Shown piece after piece: positions 23,784-31,605 of a stretch of DNA of 36,800 nt. Below the pieces are notes generated by a model. That model made no database searches. It saw nothing but the letters and a program-made list of their open reading frames with translations, and was not told the DNA's origin. The stretch is from Rhodospirillales bacterium (GTDB lineage Bacteria > Pseudomonadota > Alphaproteobacteria > Rhodospirillales > Casp-alpha2). The stretch is from the NCBI GenBank assembly GCA_021775095.1, contig JAJFII010000111.1:1-36800 (forward strand). The letters run 5' to 3'. How positions within the stretch are numbered: position 1 is the first letter of the stretch; the number at the start of each line of letters is the position of its first letter. A program made the translations under genes and the position numbers.

Positions 23784-24167
23784 TTAGCGGTTGTTCCAAA
23801 GGGCGCGGACCTGGTCCGACAGGGCCATGGGGTCAAAGGGTTTGGCGATCACTTCCAGGGCCCCCAGTTCCTTATATCGACGAATTTCCGTGGGCAAAAC
23901 CTTGGCCGTCAGAAAAACCGCAGGGGTATGTTTAAGGCTTTCGATTTTTCGCAGCGCTTCCAGGGTTGCCGGGCCATCCATGCCGGGCATCATCACATCC
24001 AGCAAGATCATATCCGGGGCGAATCCGGGCGCATTTTCGATGGCTTCCGGTCCAGAACTGCACACCAATACTTCAAACCCGCCAACATGCTCCAAAGCAA
24101 GCTTAGCAACTTTTTGAATATCCGGTTCGTCCTCGACGTACAGGATTTTTTTAACCTCTTGTGCCAT
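23784..24167 (-). CDS. Single-domain response regulator (CheY-like receiver)
   Basis: With the start at 24167 (AGAGGT upstream) this is a 127-residue receiver: acidic pair in VEDEPD, phospho-acceptor Asp in LLDVMMPGMDG, switch Thr in FLTAK and Lys in AKPFD. There is no output domain. Partners could be the hybrid kinase at 1816 or the CheZ phosphatase at 33397, neither adjacent. It may act in chemotaxis or as a phosphorelay intermediate. The gene is about 105 bp downstream of the MFS gene and could be co-transcribed with it. Confidence 0.92.
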   Translation of the reverse strand: MAQEVKKILYVEDEPDIQKVAKLALEHVGGFEVLVCSSGPEAIENAPGFAPDMILLDVMMPGMDGPATLEALRKIESLKHTPAVFLTAKVLPTEIRRYKELGALEVIAKPFDPMALSDQVRALWNNR

Positions 24168-24272
24168 AAAACTACCTCTCCAACCCCTATTTAACGAGCT
24201 TCGTCTGGGGGCAGCAAGCAAAATAAGGTGATTTTCATTGCATGCATATGAATGGGTGTTTCAATCGTGAAA

Positions 24273-25517
24273 TCAATCAGAGCTATTATCTTCATTCTGG
24301 CGCGGGTCAAGTTCGCTGATCACGGCAGTGGTTCGCGACATGGGTTTAAAGTCGCCCTGATCGGCGACGGCCAGGGTATTTGGACGCAGGGCCATCCGCC
24401 AGCCGATAAAAATCACAAGGGCGATGGCAATGTAACTGCAAAAGAGGAACAGTCCGCGGGCACCAAATTCGACCATGAACCGGGACGCGGCAATCGGACC
24501 GATGGCTGCTCCCAGGCCGAAAGCGATCAACAGCCCGGCACTGACCGGCACCAACTCGTCCGACCTGGCGTAGTCATTGGTATAGGCCACACATATCGGG
24601 TAAAGGGCAAAGGCCACGCCGCCGTACAGGGCACCCAGCGCCAACAGGCCCATGCCATTGGCGGCGGTTTTGTTCATGATAAACAAACAGATCAACAAGG
24701 TCCCGACAGCGATTGCCAGAATAACCAATCGGCGGTCAATAATGTCGGAGAGTTTACCAAAGGGCCATTGCAGAATCAATCCGCCGACGATGACCACGCC
24801 CATGAACCGGGTCGTCTGAACCACATCCAATCCGGCCTGTTGGGCAAACGACGGACCCATGCCGTAAACGGCACCAATCAAGGCACCGGCCGCCATGCAG
24901 CCAATCATTCCGGTGGGGGAAATGGCGTACAACTGGCGCAGGTTTAACTTAACGGGATCGGGCAGTTCGGGCGGAGATACCCGTGTCAGGGCGACGGGAA
25001 CGACCGACAGGGAGGCCAATACGGAGGTTAAAATGAACAGGCCGTAACCCGTCGGGTCGGGAATATTCAACAAAAACTGCGATACCCCCTGGAACAGATA
25101 AACGGTGACCTGGTAAAGGGCAAAAACCTGGCCGCGAATTTCGTTGGTGGATTTTTCGTTAAGCCAGCTTTCCGTGCACATGTACATACCGACAAGACAA
25201 AACCCCTGGACGAACCGCAGGCCCCCCCAAAACCACGGGTCGATATAAAAAGGATGGGCGAGGGCGGCAGCGGAGAGTACCGAACCCAAAGCCGTGAAGG
25301 CCCGAATATGACCGATTGTGGAAATCAGTTTATGGGCATAAATCGGTCCGATAACCAGTCCGAAGAAGTAGGCAGACATGACAAATCCGGTGGTTTGCGG
25401 GCCAAATCCGGCATCCCCCATACGTAAACCCAGCAGGGTCGTAAGGGCACCGCTGCCCAACATCAACAGGCTCAGACCACCCAATAGCGAACTTACGGAA
25501 CTTAGGGTATGAAGCAT
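24273..25517 (-). CDS. MFS transporter, YcaD-like
   Basis: This 414-residue protein has 12 predicted helices. The N-half contains GFGPQTTGFVMSAYFFG and GLRFVQGFCLVGMYMCTESWLNE, the latter a hallmark of the YcaD-type MFS family, and loop 8-9 has GKLSDIIDRR. The acidic-Ser tail is cytoplasmic. Substrate is unknown; these proteins are annotated as sugar or drug efflux carriers without strong evidence. The gene is divergent from the CDF gene across 203 bp. Confidence 0.87.
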   Translation of the reverse strand: MLHTLSSVSSLLGGLSLLMLGSGALTTLLGLRMGDAGFGPQTTGFVMSAYFFGLVIGPIYAHKLISTIGHIRAFTALGSVLSAAALAHPFYIDPWFWGGLRFVQGFCLVGMYMCTESWLNEKSTNEIRGQVFALYQVTVYLFQGVSQFLLNIPDPTGYGLFILTSVLASLSVVPVALTRVSPPELPDPVKLNLRQLYAISPTGMIGCMAAGALIGAVYGMGPSFAQQAGLDVVQTTRFMGVVIVGGLILQWPFGKLSDIIDRRLVILAIAVGTLLICLFIMNKTAANGMGLLALGALYGGVAFALYPICVAYTNDYARSDELVPVSAGLLIAFGLGAAIGPIAASRFMVEFGARGLFLFCSYIAIALVIFIGWRMALRPNTLAVADQGDFKPMSRTTAVISELDPRQNEDNSSD

Positions 25518-25720
25518 CGCCGGTCTCCAGATAGGGGCCGACGGTCCCGATCCACTGCTGATAAAAAGTGGGCCCGTCTACGCCCCTTTAATACGCCGTG
25601 CAATACCTTTTTTTGATCGAATATTAGGCGCTTGTTTTCAATAGGTTATACCGTCTTCTTGCAAACTGATGGTGGGTCGTTACGGTAGGGCACAGGACAC
25701 TTTTGAAAGCCCCAAAGATC

Positions 25721-26665
25721 ATGTCGGCAAATGGATCCAAAAAAGTCGTTATTGCGGCGCTGGTCGGAAATGGCCTGATCGCAGTTACCAAATTTGTTGC
25801 CGCCTTTTATACGGGCAGCTCGGCGATGTTCAGCGAAGCCGTGCATTCGGTCGTAGATACGTCCAATCAAGGACTTATTCTGTACGGCATGGGCCGGGCA
25901 CAGCGCCCGGCCGACGAGCGGCATCCGTTTGGTTATGGGATGGAACTTTATTTTTGGACCTTTATTGTTGCGGTATTGTTGTTCGCCGTCGGTGCCGGGG
26001 TTTCCATTTACGAAGGGGTGGCAAAAATCAACAATCCTCACCCGGTCTCCAATGTCATCATTAACTATGTGGTTCTGGCCTGTGCCTTCGTCTTCGAGGC
26101 GGTCGCCTGGACCATGGCCTTCAAAGAATTTAAATCCCGCAAGGGCAGGCTCGGTTATGTTGAGGCGGTTCGTGCGAGTAAGGATCCGGCGATATTTACG
26201 GTGCTGCTGGAAGACACCGCCGCAACCCTCGGTTTGTTTGTGGCGTTTTTGGGCATTGCCTGTGGTCAGGCCTTTGATCTGCCGGTCCTCGATGGGGTCG
26301 CCTCGCTTTTGATCGGCCTCATTCTGGCATGCGTTTCGTGGTTTCTGGCGATTGAATGCAAGGGTTTGCTGTTGGGCGAAAGCGCCAGCAGTTCCGTCGT
26401 CCGCGGCATTCGTGCCCTTGCCCAGGCGAGCTCCGGTATCCGTGGTGTCAATGAACTTCGGACCATGCATCTGGGTCCGGAAGATCTGCTGGTTAATATG
26501 AGTGTGGATTTTATGGATGGGTTGTCTTCGAGCGAAGTGGAAAGGGTCATTTCGCTATTGGAAAAAGAAATCAAATCCGCCTATCCCCAGGCGAAACGCA
26601 TTTTTATTGAAGTGCAAAGCCTAGCGGGCCATCACGCTTCCGTGAAATCCGAGGCTAAAGGTTGA
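25721..26665 (+). CDS. Cation diffusion facilitator (SLC30A9-like)
   Basis: The ATG at 25721 gives 314 residues; an upstream TTG at 25703 is less likely. Six helices contain the CDF metal-site motifs FSEAVHSVVD (helix 2) and LLEDTAATLG (helix 5), and the cytoplasmic loop has DERHPFGYGMELYFW, which is typical of the SLC30A9/CDF branch. A C-terminal domain follows the helices. Zinc, iron, manganese or cobalt efflux is expected. It is unrelated in sequence to the short CDF protein at 8082. Confidence 0.92.
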   Translation: MSANGSKKVVIAALVGNGLIAVTKFVAAFYTGSSAMFSEAVHSVVDTSNQGLILYGMGRAQRPADERHPFGYGMELYFWTFIVAVLLFAVGAGVSIYEGVAKINNPHPVSNVIINYVVLACAFVFEAVAWTMAFKEFKSRKGRLGYVEAVRASKDPAIFTVLLEDTAATLGLFVAFLGIACGQAFDLPVLDGVASLLIGLILACVSWFLAIECKGLLLGESASSSVVRGIRALAQASSGIRGVNELRTMHLGPEDLLVNMSVDFMDGLSSSEVERVISLLEKEIKSAYPQAKRIFIEVQSLAGHHASVKSEAKG

Positions 26666-26734
26666 TCTCGGCAGGCCACGGGTCTATCTGCAATTCATAA
26701 GTTTCAAATGGTCTTAAATGTTTAGGAAATACAA

Positions 26735-27292
26735 ATGTCTGCACCCGTTCCCCTGTTCCCGCGCCAACCGGTTCCTGGCCTCGAAGTTAAAACCGTTGGT
26801 GGCGGCACCTGGACCCTCGCCGAACAGTCCCCAAAAAACTTTACAATGATCGTTTTTTATCGGGGTCTGCACTGCCCGATTTGCGGCAATTACATGCGTG
26901 ACCTGCAACGGAAAATGGCCGATTTTGCGGAATTGGGTGTGGAGATCATTGCCATCAGTTCCGATACCCAGGCGCGGGCCGAACAAGCCGTCACCGACTG
27001 GAAAGTGGAAGGGATCCCCTTTGGTTATGGTCTCGATCTGGACAAGGCACGGGAATGGGGGCTTTTTATCTCGACAAGCCGGGGTAAAACCTCCGTTGGC
27101 ATTGAAGAACCGGCCCTGTTCTCCGAGCCGGCGTTGTATTTGGTGCGGCCCAACGGTGAACTCTATTTCGGCACCGTTCAAACCATGCCCTTTGCCCGCC
27201 CCAATTTTGGCGACATCCTGAATGCGGTAAAATTTGTCCTCGAAAAGGATTATCCAGGGCGCGGTGAGGTTTTGGATCACCACAATCCATAG
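26735..27292 (+). CDS. Peroxiredoxin-like (AhpC/TSA) protein
   Basis: The 185-residue protein has AGGAAA before its ATG and a thioredoxin-fold core with YRGLHCPICGNY (C47, C50); C47 is at the peroxidatic position, and C50 makes a CxxC as in the peroxiredoxin-like family. EIIAISSDT and EPALFLVRPNG-like EPALYLVRPNGELYF are conserved strands. It likely reduces peroxides or acts as a thiol oxidoreductase in the cytoplasm. It follows the CDF gene by 69 bp. Confidence 0.88.
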   Translation: MSAPVPLFPRQPVPGLEVKTVGGGTWTLAEQSPKNFTMIVFYRGLHCPICGNYMRDLQRKMADFAELGVEIIAISSDTQARAEQAVTDWKVEGIPFGYGLDLDKAREWGLFISTSRGKTSVGIEEPALFSEPALYLVRPNGELYFGTVQTMPFARPNFGDILNAVKFVLEKDYPGRGEVLDHHNP

Positions 27293-27308
27293 ATAAACAC
27301 CCGCAGCG

Positions 27309-27335
27309 AAACCGGACGTTATTGGCGCCCGGTTT
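27309..27335 (+). terminator. Candidate terminator after the peroxiredoxin-like gene
   Basis: A perfect 7-bp stem (AAACCGG/CCGGTTT) with a 13-nt loop starts 16 nt after the stop. Only a short T-run follows, so it is a modest match to an intrinsic terminator. Confidence 0.4.
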
Positions 27336-27488
27336 TGGCCCCGCCGGCACTTATTTTGCCCCGGCGAAGGGCCTTCGGTCGTGCTCTGTCGTGTGAGGTG
27401 GCTTTTTGGTGCGCCCATTTTGCTGTTGCTTGGCCGTGCCGGCAGCTTTTATGTTGACCGCCCACGAGTCCCTGAAAGGAACCGGTAA

Positions 27489-28046
27489 ATGGCCAAAGAT
27501 TTCGACGCTCTCAACCCAAAATTAACGGCGTTTATTGGTCGCCAGAAAATGTTTTTCACGGCCTCGGCGGCACCGTCCGCGCGGATCAACATATCACCGC
27601 GCAGTACGGACTGCCTGCGTGTGATCGACAGCAATACGGTGATTTATTTGGACAGGACCGGCAGCGGTAACGAAACCGCCGCCCACCTGCGCGCCGACGA
27701 TCGCCTGACGATCATGTTCTGCGCCATGGAGGGTGCCCCACAAATCCTGCGGCTCTATGGCAGGGGACAGATTATTCACCGCGATAGCGACAGTTATGCC
27801 GAACTTTTGCAAAAATTCTATGCCAACAAGGGGCCCGAGGGTGCCCGGCAGATCGTCCGTCTGGATTTTGATCTGGCGAAAACGTCGTGCGGCTTTGGTG
27901 TGCCGGTTTTTGACTATGTGGAAGAACGCAATTTCCTCGATCTATGGGCCGAGCAAAAAGGACCGAAGGGCATCGCAGACTACTGGCATGACGAAAACCA
28001 AAAAAGCATGGATGGTCTGCCGACGGGCATCTATGATCCGACCTGA
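27489..28046 (+). CDS. PPOX-fold (pyridoxamine 5'-phosphate oxidase-like) protein
   Basis: The 185 residues follow an AAAGGA ribosome site. Recognisable features of the split-barrel flavin fold are KMFFTASA, the strand around VINISPR-like RINISPRSTD, and GNETAAHLRADDRLTIMF, the usual FMN-phosphate region of small PNPOx-related proteins. It may bind FMN, F420 or haem; the substrate is unknown and true PNPOx activity is unlikely. It is flanked by unrelated enzymes in the same direction. Confidence 0.83.
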   Translation: MAKDFDALNPKLTAFIGRQKMFFTASAAPSARINISPRSTDCLRVIDSNTVIYLDRTGSGNETAAHLRADDRLTIMFCAMEGAPQILRLYGRGQIIHRDSDSYAELLQKFYANKGPEGARQIVRLDFDLAKTSCGFGVPVFDYVEERNFLDLWAEQKGPKGIADYWHDENQKSMDGLPTGIYDPT

Positions 28047-28124
28047 TACCGCATTCCGAACCGATTTATCGGTGAGTTGTCTTTTTACGTCGAATTCATA
28101 TAAATTTGCGCTTTCCTTTGTTTA

Positions 28125-28991
28125 ATGGTGACAGTGCCCATGGCGAGTTCTCTGAGTTATTCATCAATCAACAGCTACCGGCGCGACGGCTTTGTTTTCC
28201 CGGTTCATGTCCTGACACCTGGGGAGGCAGCAGCTTACCGCAAAAGATTTGAGGCCTATGAGGCGAAACAGGGTGGCTGGTATGAGCTGTCGAAGGGTCA
28301 AAAACTTTATTTGCTGCAGACTTGGGTGGCGGAATTGGCATCCCATGCAAAAGTCCTCGATGCGGTCGAGGGGGTGCTGGGGCCTAATGTGATGGTTTGG
28401 GGCTCCAGTTTGTTTATCAAAGATCCCGGGGAAGGGACCTATGTCTCCTGGCATCAGGATTCGACCTATTGGGGACTGTCGGAACCGGACGTGGTGACCG
28501 CCTGGATCGCCCTGTCTGCGGCGACCGTCGCGTCGGGATGCATGAAAATGATGCCCGGAACCCATAAATGGCAGCAGCTCGCACATGTGGATACCCTGGA
28601 CGATAAGAATTTATTGACCCGCGGACAGGAAATCGCCGTTGACGTCAACGACGACGATGGGGTCCTGGTGGAATTACAACCCGGGCACATGTCCTTGCAC
28701 GATGTGCGCACGGTGCATGCATCGGACCCCAACCGTTCGACGGACCGGCGGATCGGCGTGGCGGTCCGCTATATTGCGCCGCATGTCCGCCAACTGCAGG
28801 CCGAAAATGACAGTGCATGGCTGGTCCGTGGAGCAGATACCCATGGCAATTTTATTCACGAAACCCCACCAAAACACGATATGGATGCGGCCGCCGTCGC
28901 CGAGCATGAACGGATCCTGAAATTACGCCAAGGCGTGCTCTACAAAGGCGTTGTCGGTAAACCCGCGCATGTTGATCTGGACATATCGTAA
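28125..28991 (+). CDS. Phytanoyl-CoA dioxygenase (PhyH)-family protein
   Basis: The 288-residue protein starts with YRRDGFVFPVHVLT and has the iron ligands H-x-D in SWHQDSTYWG and a distal His in DVRTVHASDPN, followed by the 2-oxoglutarate-binding Arg in STDRRIGVAVRY. The family uses Fe(II) and 2-oxoglutarate to hydroxylate small molecules. Start is uncertain: the ATG at 28125 and one at 28140 both lack a ribosome site. The substrate cannot be predicted. The 86 bp after the stop hold no clear terminator. Confidence 0.9.
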   Translation: MVTVPMASSLSYSSINSYRRDGFVFPVHVLTPGEAAAYRKRFEAYEAKQGGWYELSKGQKLYLLQTWVAELASHAKVLDAVEGVLGPNVMVWGSSLFIKDPGEGTYVSWHQDSTYWGLSEPDVVTAWIALSAATVASGCMKMMPGTHKWQQLAHVDTLDDKNLLTRGQEIAVDVNDDDGVLVELQPGHMSLHDVRTVHASDPNRSTDRRIGVAVRYIAPHVRQLQAENDSAWLVRGADTHGNFIHETPPKHDMDAAAVAEHERILKLRQGVLYKGVVGKPAHVDLDIS

Positions 28992-29077
28992 GATCTGAAG
29001 TCCTGACTGTAGGTCCTGCGCGTCGACTGACAGGTCACAGATCCGGGTGACCCGTTGTCAAAAAATACGGGCCCGCC

Positions 29078-29854
29078 CTACAGGGACCGTACCGCCATTT
29101 CAATGGGGCCTTCGGCCCGGCTGTGGACAAACTGGTCCACATAGGCATTGTCGGAGGCCTCCACATCCTTGGTCAATCCGTCCCAAATGATCTTGCCCTC
29201 GTGGATCATGGCGACCCGGTTGGAGATCACTTTCAGGCTCGACATATCAGAAGTAATGGAAACAACAGTTGCGCCCAGTTGATCGACAACCTCCAAAATC
29301 AGTTGATTGATGATATTGGTCATGATCGGATCGAGCCCGGCGGTGGGTTCGTCGAGAAACAACAGGGTTGGGTCGGTGGCGATGGCGCGGGCCAGACCGA
29401 CACGTTTTTGCATACCGCCGGAAAGTTCATTGGGATATAGGTCCGCCGTTGGCGCGTCCAAACCAACAGCCGCCAGTTTGGAAATGGCCCGTTCCTTGGC
29501 CTGGGCTTTATCCATGCCGGTTTGTAACAGCTGAAACGCCACATTTTCCCAGGTCAACAGGGAATCAAACAAACCCGATTTTTGGAACGTCATGCCAAAT
29601 CGATTGAGGAATGCGTCCTGTTGTTTGGTCGACAGGGATTTGATGTCGTTGCCGTCGATCCGGATGGTGCCGCTATCATGGGTAATCAATCCCATGATAC
29701 ATTTGAGCAGCAAGGTTTTTCCCGATCCGGAACCGCCGATGAGAACCAGGGAATCGCCTTGGTTTACCTTCAAATGGACACCATCCAAGGCCCTCACGCT
29801 GGCAAAGGATTTGGCAACATTGTCAATCGAAATCAGCGGCGATGCAGTGTTCAT
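29078..29854 (-). CDS. MlaF-like ABC transporter ATP-binding protein, orphan
   Basis: The 258 residues contain Walker A (GGSGSGKT), the signature LSGGMQKR, Walker B with TLLFLDEPTAGLD and the switch His replaced by Ser in VVSITSD. The Met and Lys of LSGGMQKR together with FQKSGLFDSLLTWENV are typical of MlaF/Ttg2A, the ATPase for phospholipid transport between the membranes. In mla operons MlaE, MlaD and MlaC follow; here the next gene on this strand is none, and a truncated lysR lies upstream. It may serve a distant permease. The Ser at the switch position is unusual and could reduce hydrolysis. Confidence 0.88.
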   Translation of the reverse strand: MNTASPLISIDNVAKSFASVRALDGVHLKVNQGDSLVLIGGSGSGKTLLLKCIMGLITHDSGTIRIDGNDIKSLSTKQQDAFLNRFGMTFQKSGLFDSLLTWENVAFQLLQTGMDKAQAKERAISKLAAVGLDAPTADLYPNELSGGMQKRVGLARAIATDPTLLFLDEPTAGLDPIMTNIINQLILEVVDQLGATVVSITSDMSSLKVISNRVAMIHEGKIIWDGLTKDVEASDNAYVDQFVHSRAEGPIEMAVRSL

Positions 29855-29934
29855 AATGACCAAATATCGTCGATGAAGAGGCTTCCGTCCAGCCCAGTCT
29901 TTGCCTTTTCAGGGAAGCTGGATAATCTTGCCCC

Positions 29935-30147
29935 ATGGATATCCGTCATCTGAAAACCCTCATTGCCCTTGCCGAGCACAAAAGTTATGTCGCCGCTGCC
30001 GACGCCATTGGTTTGAGCCAGTCTGCCGAGAGCCTGCATATCAAAGCCCTCGAGCAGTTCCTGAAAACACGGCTGTTCGACCGCTCGTCGCGACCGGCAT
30101 TGATGAATGTCAATGGCCACGCTCTGGTCGAAAAAGCCCGTGCGCTT
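29935..30147 (+). pseudogene. lysR-type regulator truncated after the DNA-binding domain
   Basis: The first 70 residues are a LysR winged helix-turn-helix (MDIRHLKTLIALAEHKSYVA, then GLSQSAESLHIKALEQFL and RLFDRSSR) ending with ALVEKARAL, the start of the linker helix. The sequence then enters a dispersed repeat (30151 onward), and the frame runs into repeat DNA until a stop at 30246. The effector-binding domain is missing, so the gene is inactivated or encodes only a DNA-binding stub. It is divergent from the MlaF-like gene, which it may once have controlled. Confidence 0.87.
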
Positions 30148-30150
30148 CCT

Positions 30151-30292
30151 GACAAACCCCGAGGGGCGGGGTGCCTTCTCTCTCTGGCTTCGTTGAAAAG
30201 ACTTGAAAACCGTGAGGGTTCCTGCGTCTTTCCGCCTAACCGATAAGTTAAATCACCGCCGCAGAAGGGATGAAATTAATCGCTCCTGACCC
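30151..30292. repeat. Partial second copy of the fold-back element
   Basis: This segment matches the right half of the element at 19635-19776: GACAAACCCCGAGG, CTTGAAAACCGTG, CTGCGTCTTTCCGCCTAACC and the right end GAAATTAAT with TCCTG. Small differences are scattered along it. The left terminal repeat is absent, so this copy is truncated or was formed by recombination. It begins right where the lysR reading frame loses homology. Confidence 0.8.
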
Positions 30293-30390
30293 GATTTAAA
30301 TGATTAAAATTATTCGTTTTTCTCATGATTAACTCTGCCCTATGGTATCGCCAGACTGCGCGGCCGTGATCTGTGATGAAGGAAACAAAG

Positions 30391-31605
30391 ATGTATGAAT
30401 TGACAGCCAGCCAACGTGACATTCAACAATCGGCACGCCAGATTGCCGGCGACAGAATTGCTCTGCGGGCGGCCGACGTTGATCGGCACGAAAAGTATCC
30501 CTGGGACAATGTGGAGGTCCTAAAAGACGCCGGATTTATGGGGATGACCCTGCCGACCAAATTTGGCGGGCGGGGTGCCAGCTTTTTGGATGCGGTTTTG
30601 GTTGTTGAAGAGATCGCCAAAGTTTGTGGCGTCACCGGGCGGATCGTTGTCGAAGCCAACATGGGCGCGGTTAGCGCAATCATGCAATATGGCTCGGATG
30701 GCCAGAAAAAACGGGCGGCAGATCTGGTGCTGGCGGGCGACAAACCGGCCATTTGCATTACCGAACCCGATGCCGGAAGTGCGGCCACGGATATGACCAC
30801 CAGGGCCGATAAAAAAGGCAATAGCTATGTTCTCAACGGTAAAAAACATTGGATCACCGGCGGCGGCGTATCGAAGTTACATCTGATCTTCGCCCGGGTC
30901 TTCGACGGCGGTGTCGAGCAGGGTATTGCCGGTTTCATTGCCGTGCGCGGCGAGGATGACGGATTAAAAATCGGTCGTCGGGAACCGACCATGGGATTGC
31001 GCGGTATTCCCGAAACGGAAGTGCTGTTTGAAGACCTGGTTGTTGGTGAAGATATGGTCGTCATTCCGCCAAGCGGAATTCGCCGAGGGTTTGCCGGTCT
31101 TATGAACGCCTACAATTCACAACGGGTGGGTGCCGCTACCGTCGCCCTCGGGATTGCTGAAGGGGCCTACGAGCAGGCCCTGAATTATGTCCAGCAACGC
31201 GAGCAGTTTGGCCGTCCCATATGCGAGTTTCAAGGTCTGCAATGGATGTTGGCCGATATGATCACCCAGGCGGCGGCGGCGCAAACCATGGTCTATCGGG
31301 CGGCCGCCAGCGCTGAGCTGGACGGCAATGATTTCCCCGACATGCTGGTCGCCGCCCAGGCCAAGATCCTGGCCTCGGAAATGGCCATAAAAGTCACCAA
31401 CGATGCGCTGCAGATGTTTGGTGCCAAAGGTTATTCAAGAAACCTTCCGCTGGAGCGCATGTGTCGGGATGCCCGCATGTTCACGATTGGTGGCGGAACC
31501 GCGCAGGTGCTGCGCAACCTGGTGGCCGGCAAGATTCTCAATCGCAAACTGCCGCAAACCCGTGACGGATATCTGAACCTGCCGCACGGGGGGGCCAATG
31601 CCTAA
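30391..31605 (+). CDS. Acyl-CoA dehydrogenase-fold enzyme, 3-sulfinopropionyl-CoA desulfinase-like
   Basis: The ATG at 30391 has AAGGA 7 nt upstream and gives 404 residues starting MYELTASQ. FAD-binding features include ICITEPDAGSAATD and KHWITGGGVSKLHLIFARV. The catalytic Glu of typical dehydrogenases is missing in both usual places: the C-terminal EGT motif reads GGT (TIGGGTAQVLRN), and the alternative position is Gln244 in YNSQRVG. R84 in VTGRIVVEANMG sits where the catalytic Arg84 of Advenella 3-sulfinopropionyl-CoA desulfinase lies, as I recall that family, and the C-terminus LPQTRDGYL also fits. Such enzymes remove sulfite from sulfinyl-CoA rather than dehydrogenate. The next gene overlaps by 8 nt. 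Confidence 0.85.
   Translation: MYELTASQRDIQQSARQIAGDRIALRAADVDRHEKYPWDNVEVLKDAGFMGMTLPTKFGGRGASFLDAVLVVEEIAKVCGVTGRIVVEANMGAVSAIMQYGSDGQKKRAADLVLAGDKPAICITEPDAGSAATDMTTRADKKGNSYVLNGKKHWITGGGVSKLHLIFARVFDGGVEQGIAGFIAVRGEDDGLKIGRREPTMGLRGIPETEVLFEDLVVGEDMVVIPPSGIRRGFAGLMNAYNSQRVGAATVALGIAEGAYEQALNYVQQREQFGRPICEFQGLQWMLADMITQAAAAQTMVYRAAASAELDGNDFPDMLVAAQAKILASEMAIKVTNDALQMFGAKGYSRNLPLERMCRDARMFTIGGGTAQVLRNLVAGKILNRKLPQTRDGYLNLPHGGANA

Noticed and set aside
25646-26470. A 274-codon minus-strand open frame opposite the CDF transporter
   Set aside because: The plus-strand frame has the CDF metal-site motifs and six helices; the reverse frame is polar with no motif.
26714-27418. A 234-codon minus-strand open frame opposite the peroxiredoxin-like gene
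   Set aside because: The plus-strand product has a recognisable redox motif and a ribosome site; this reverse frame has neither.
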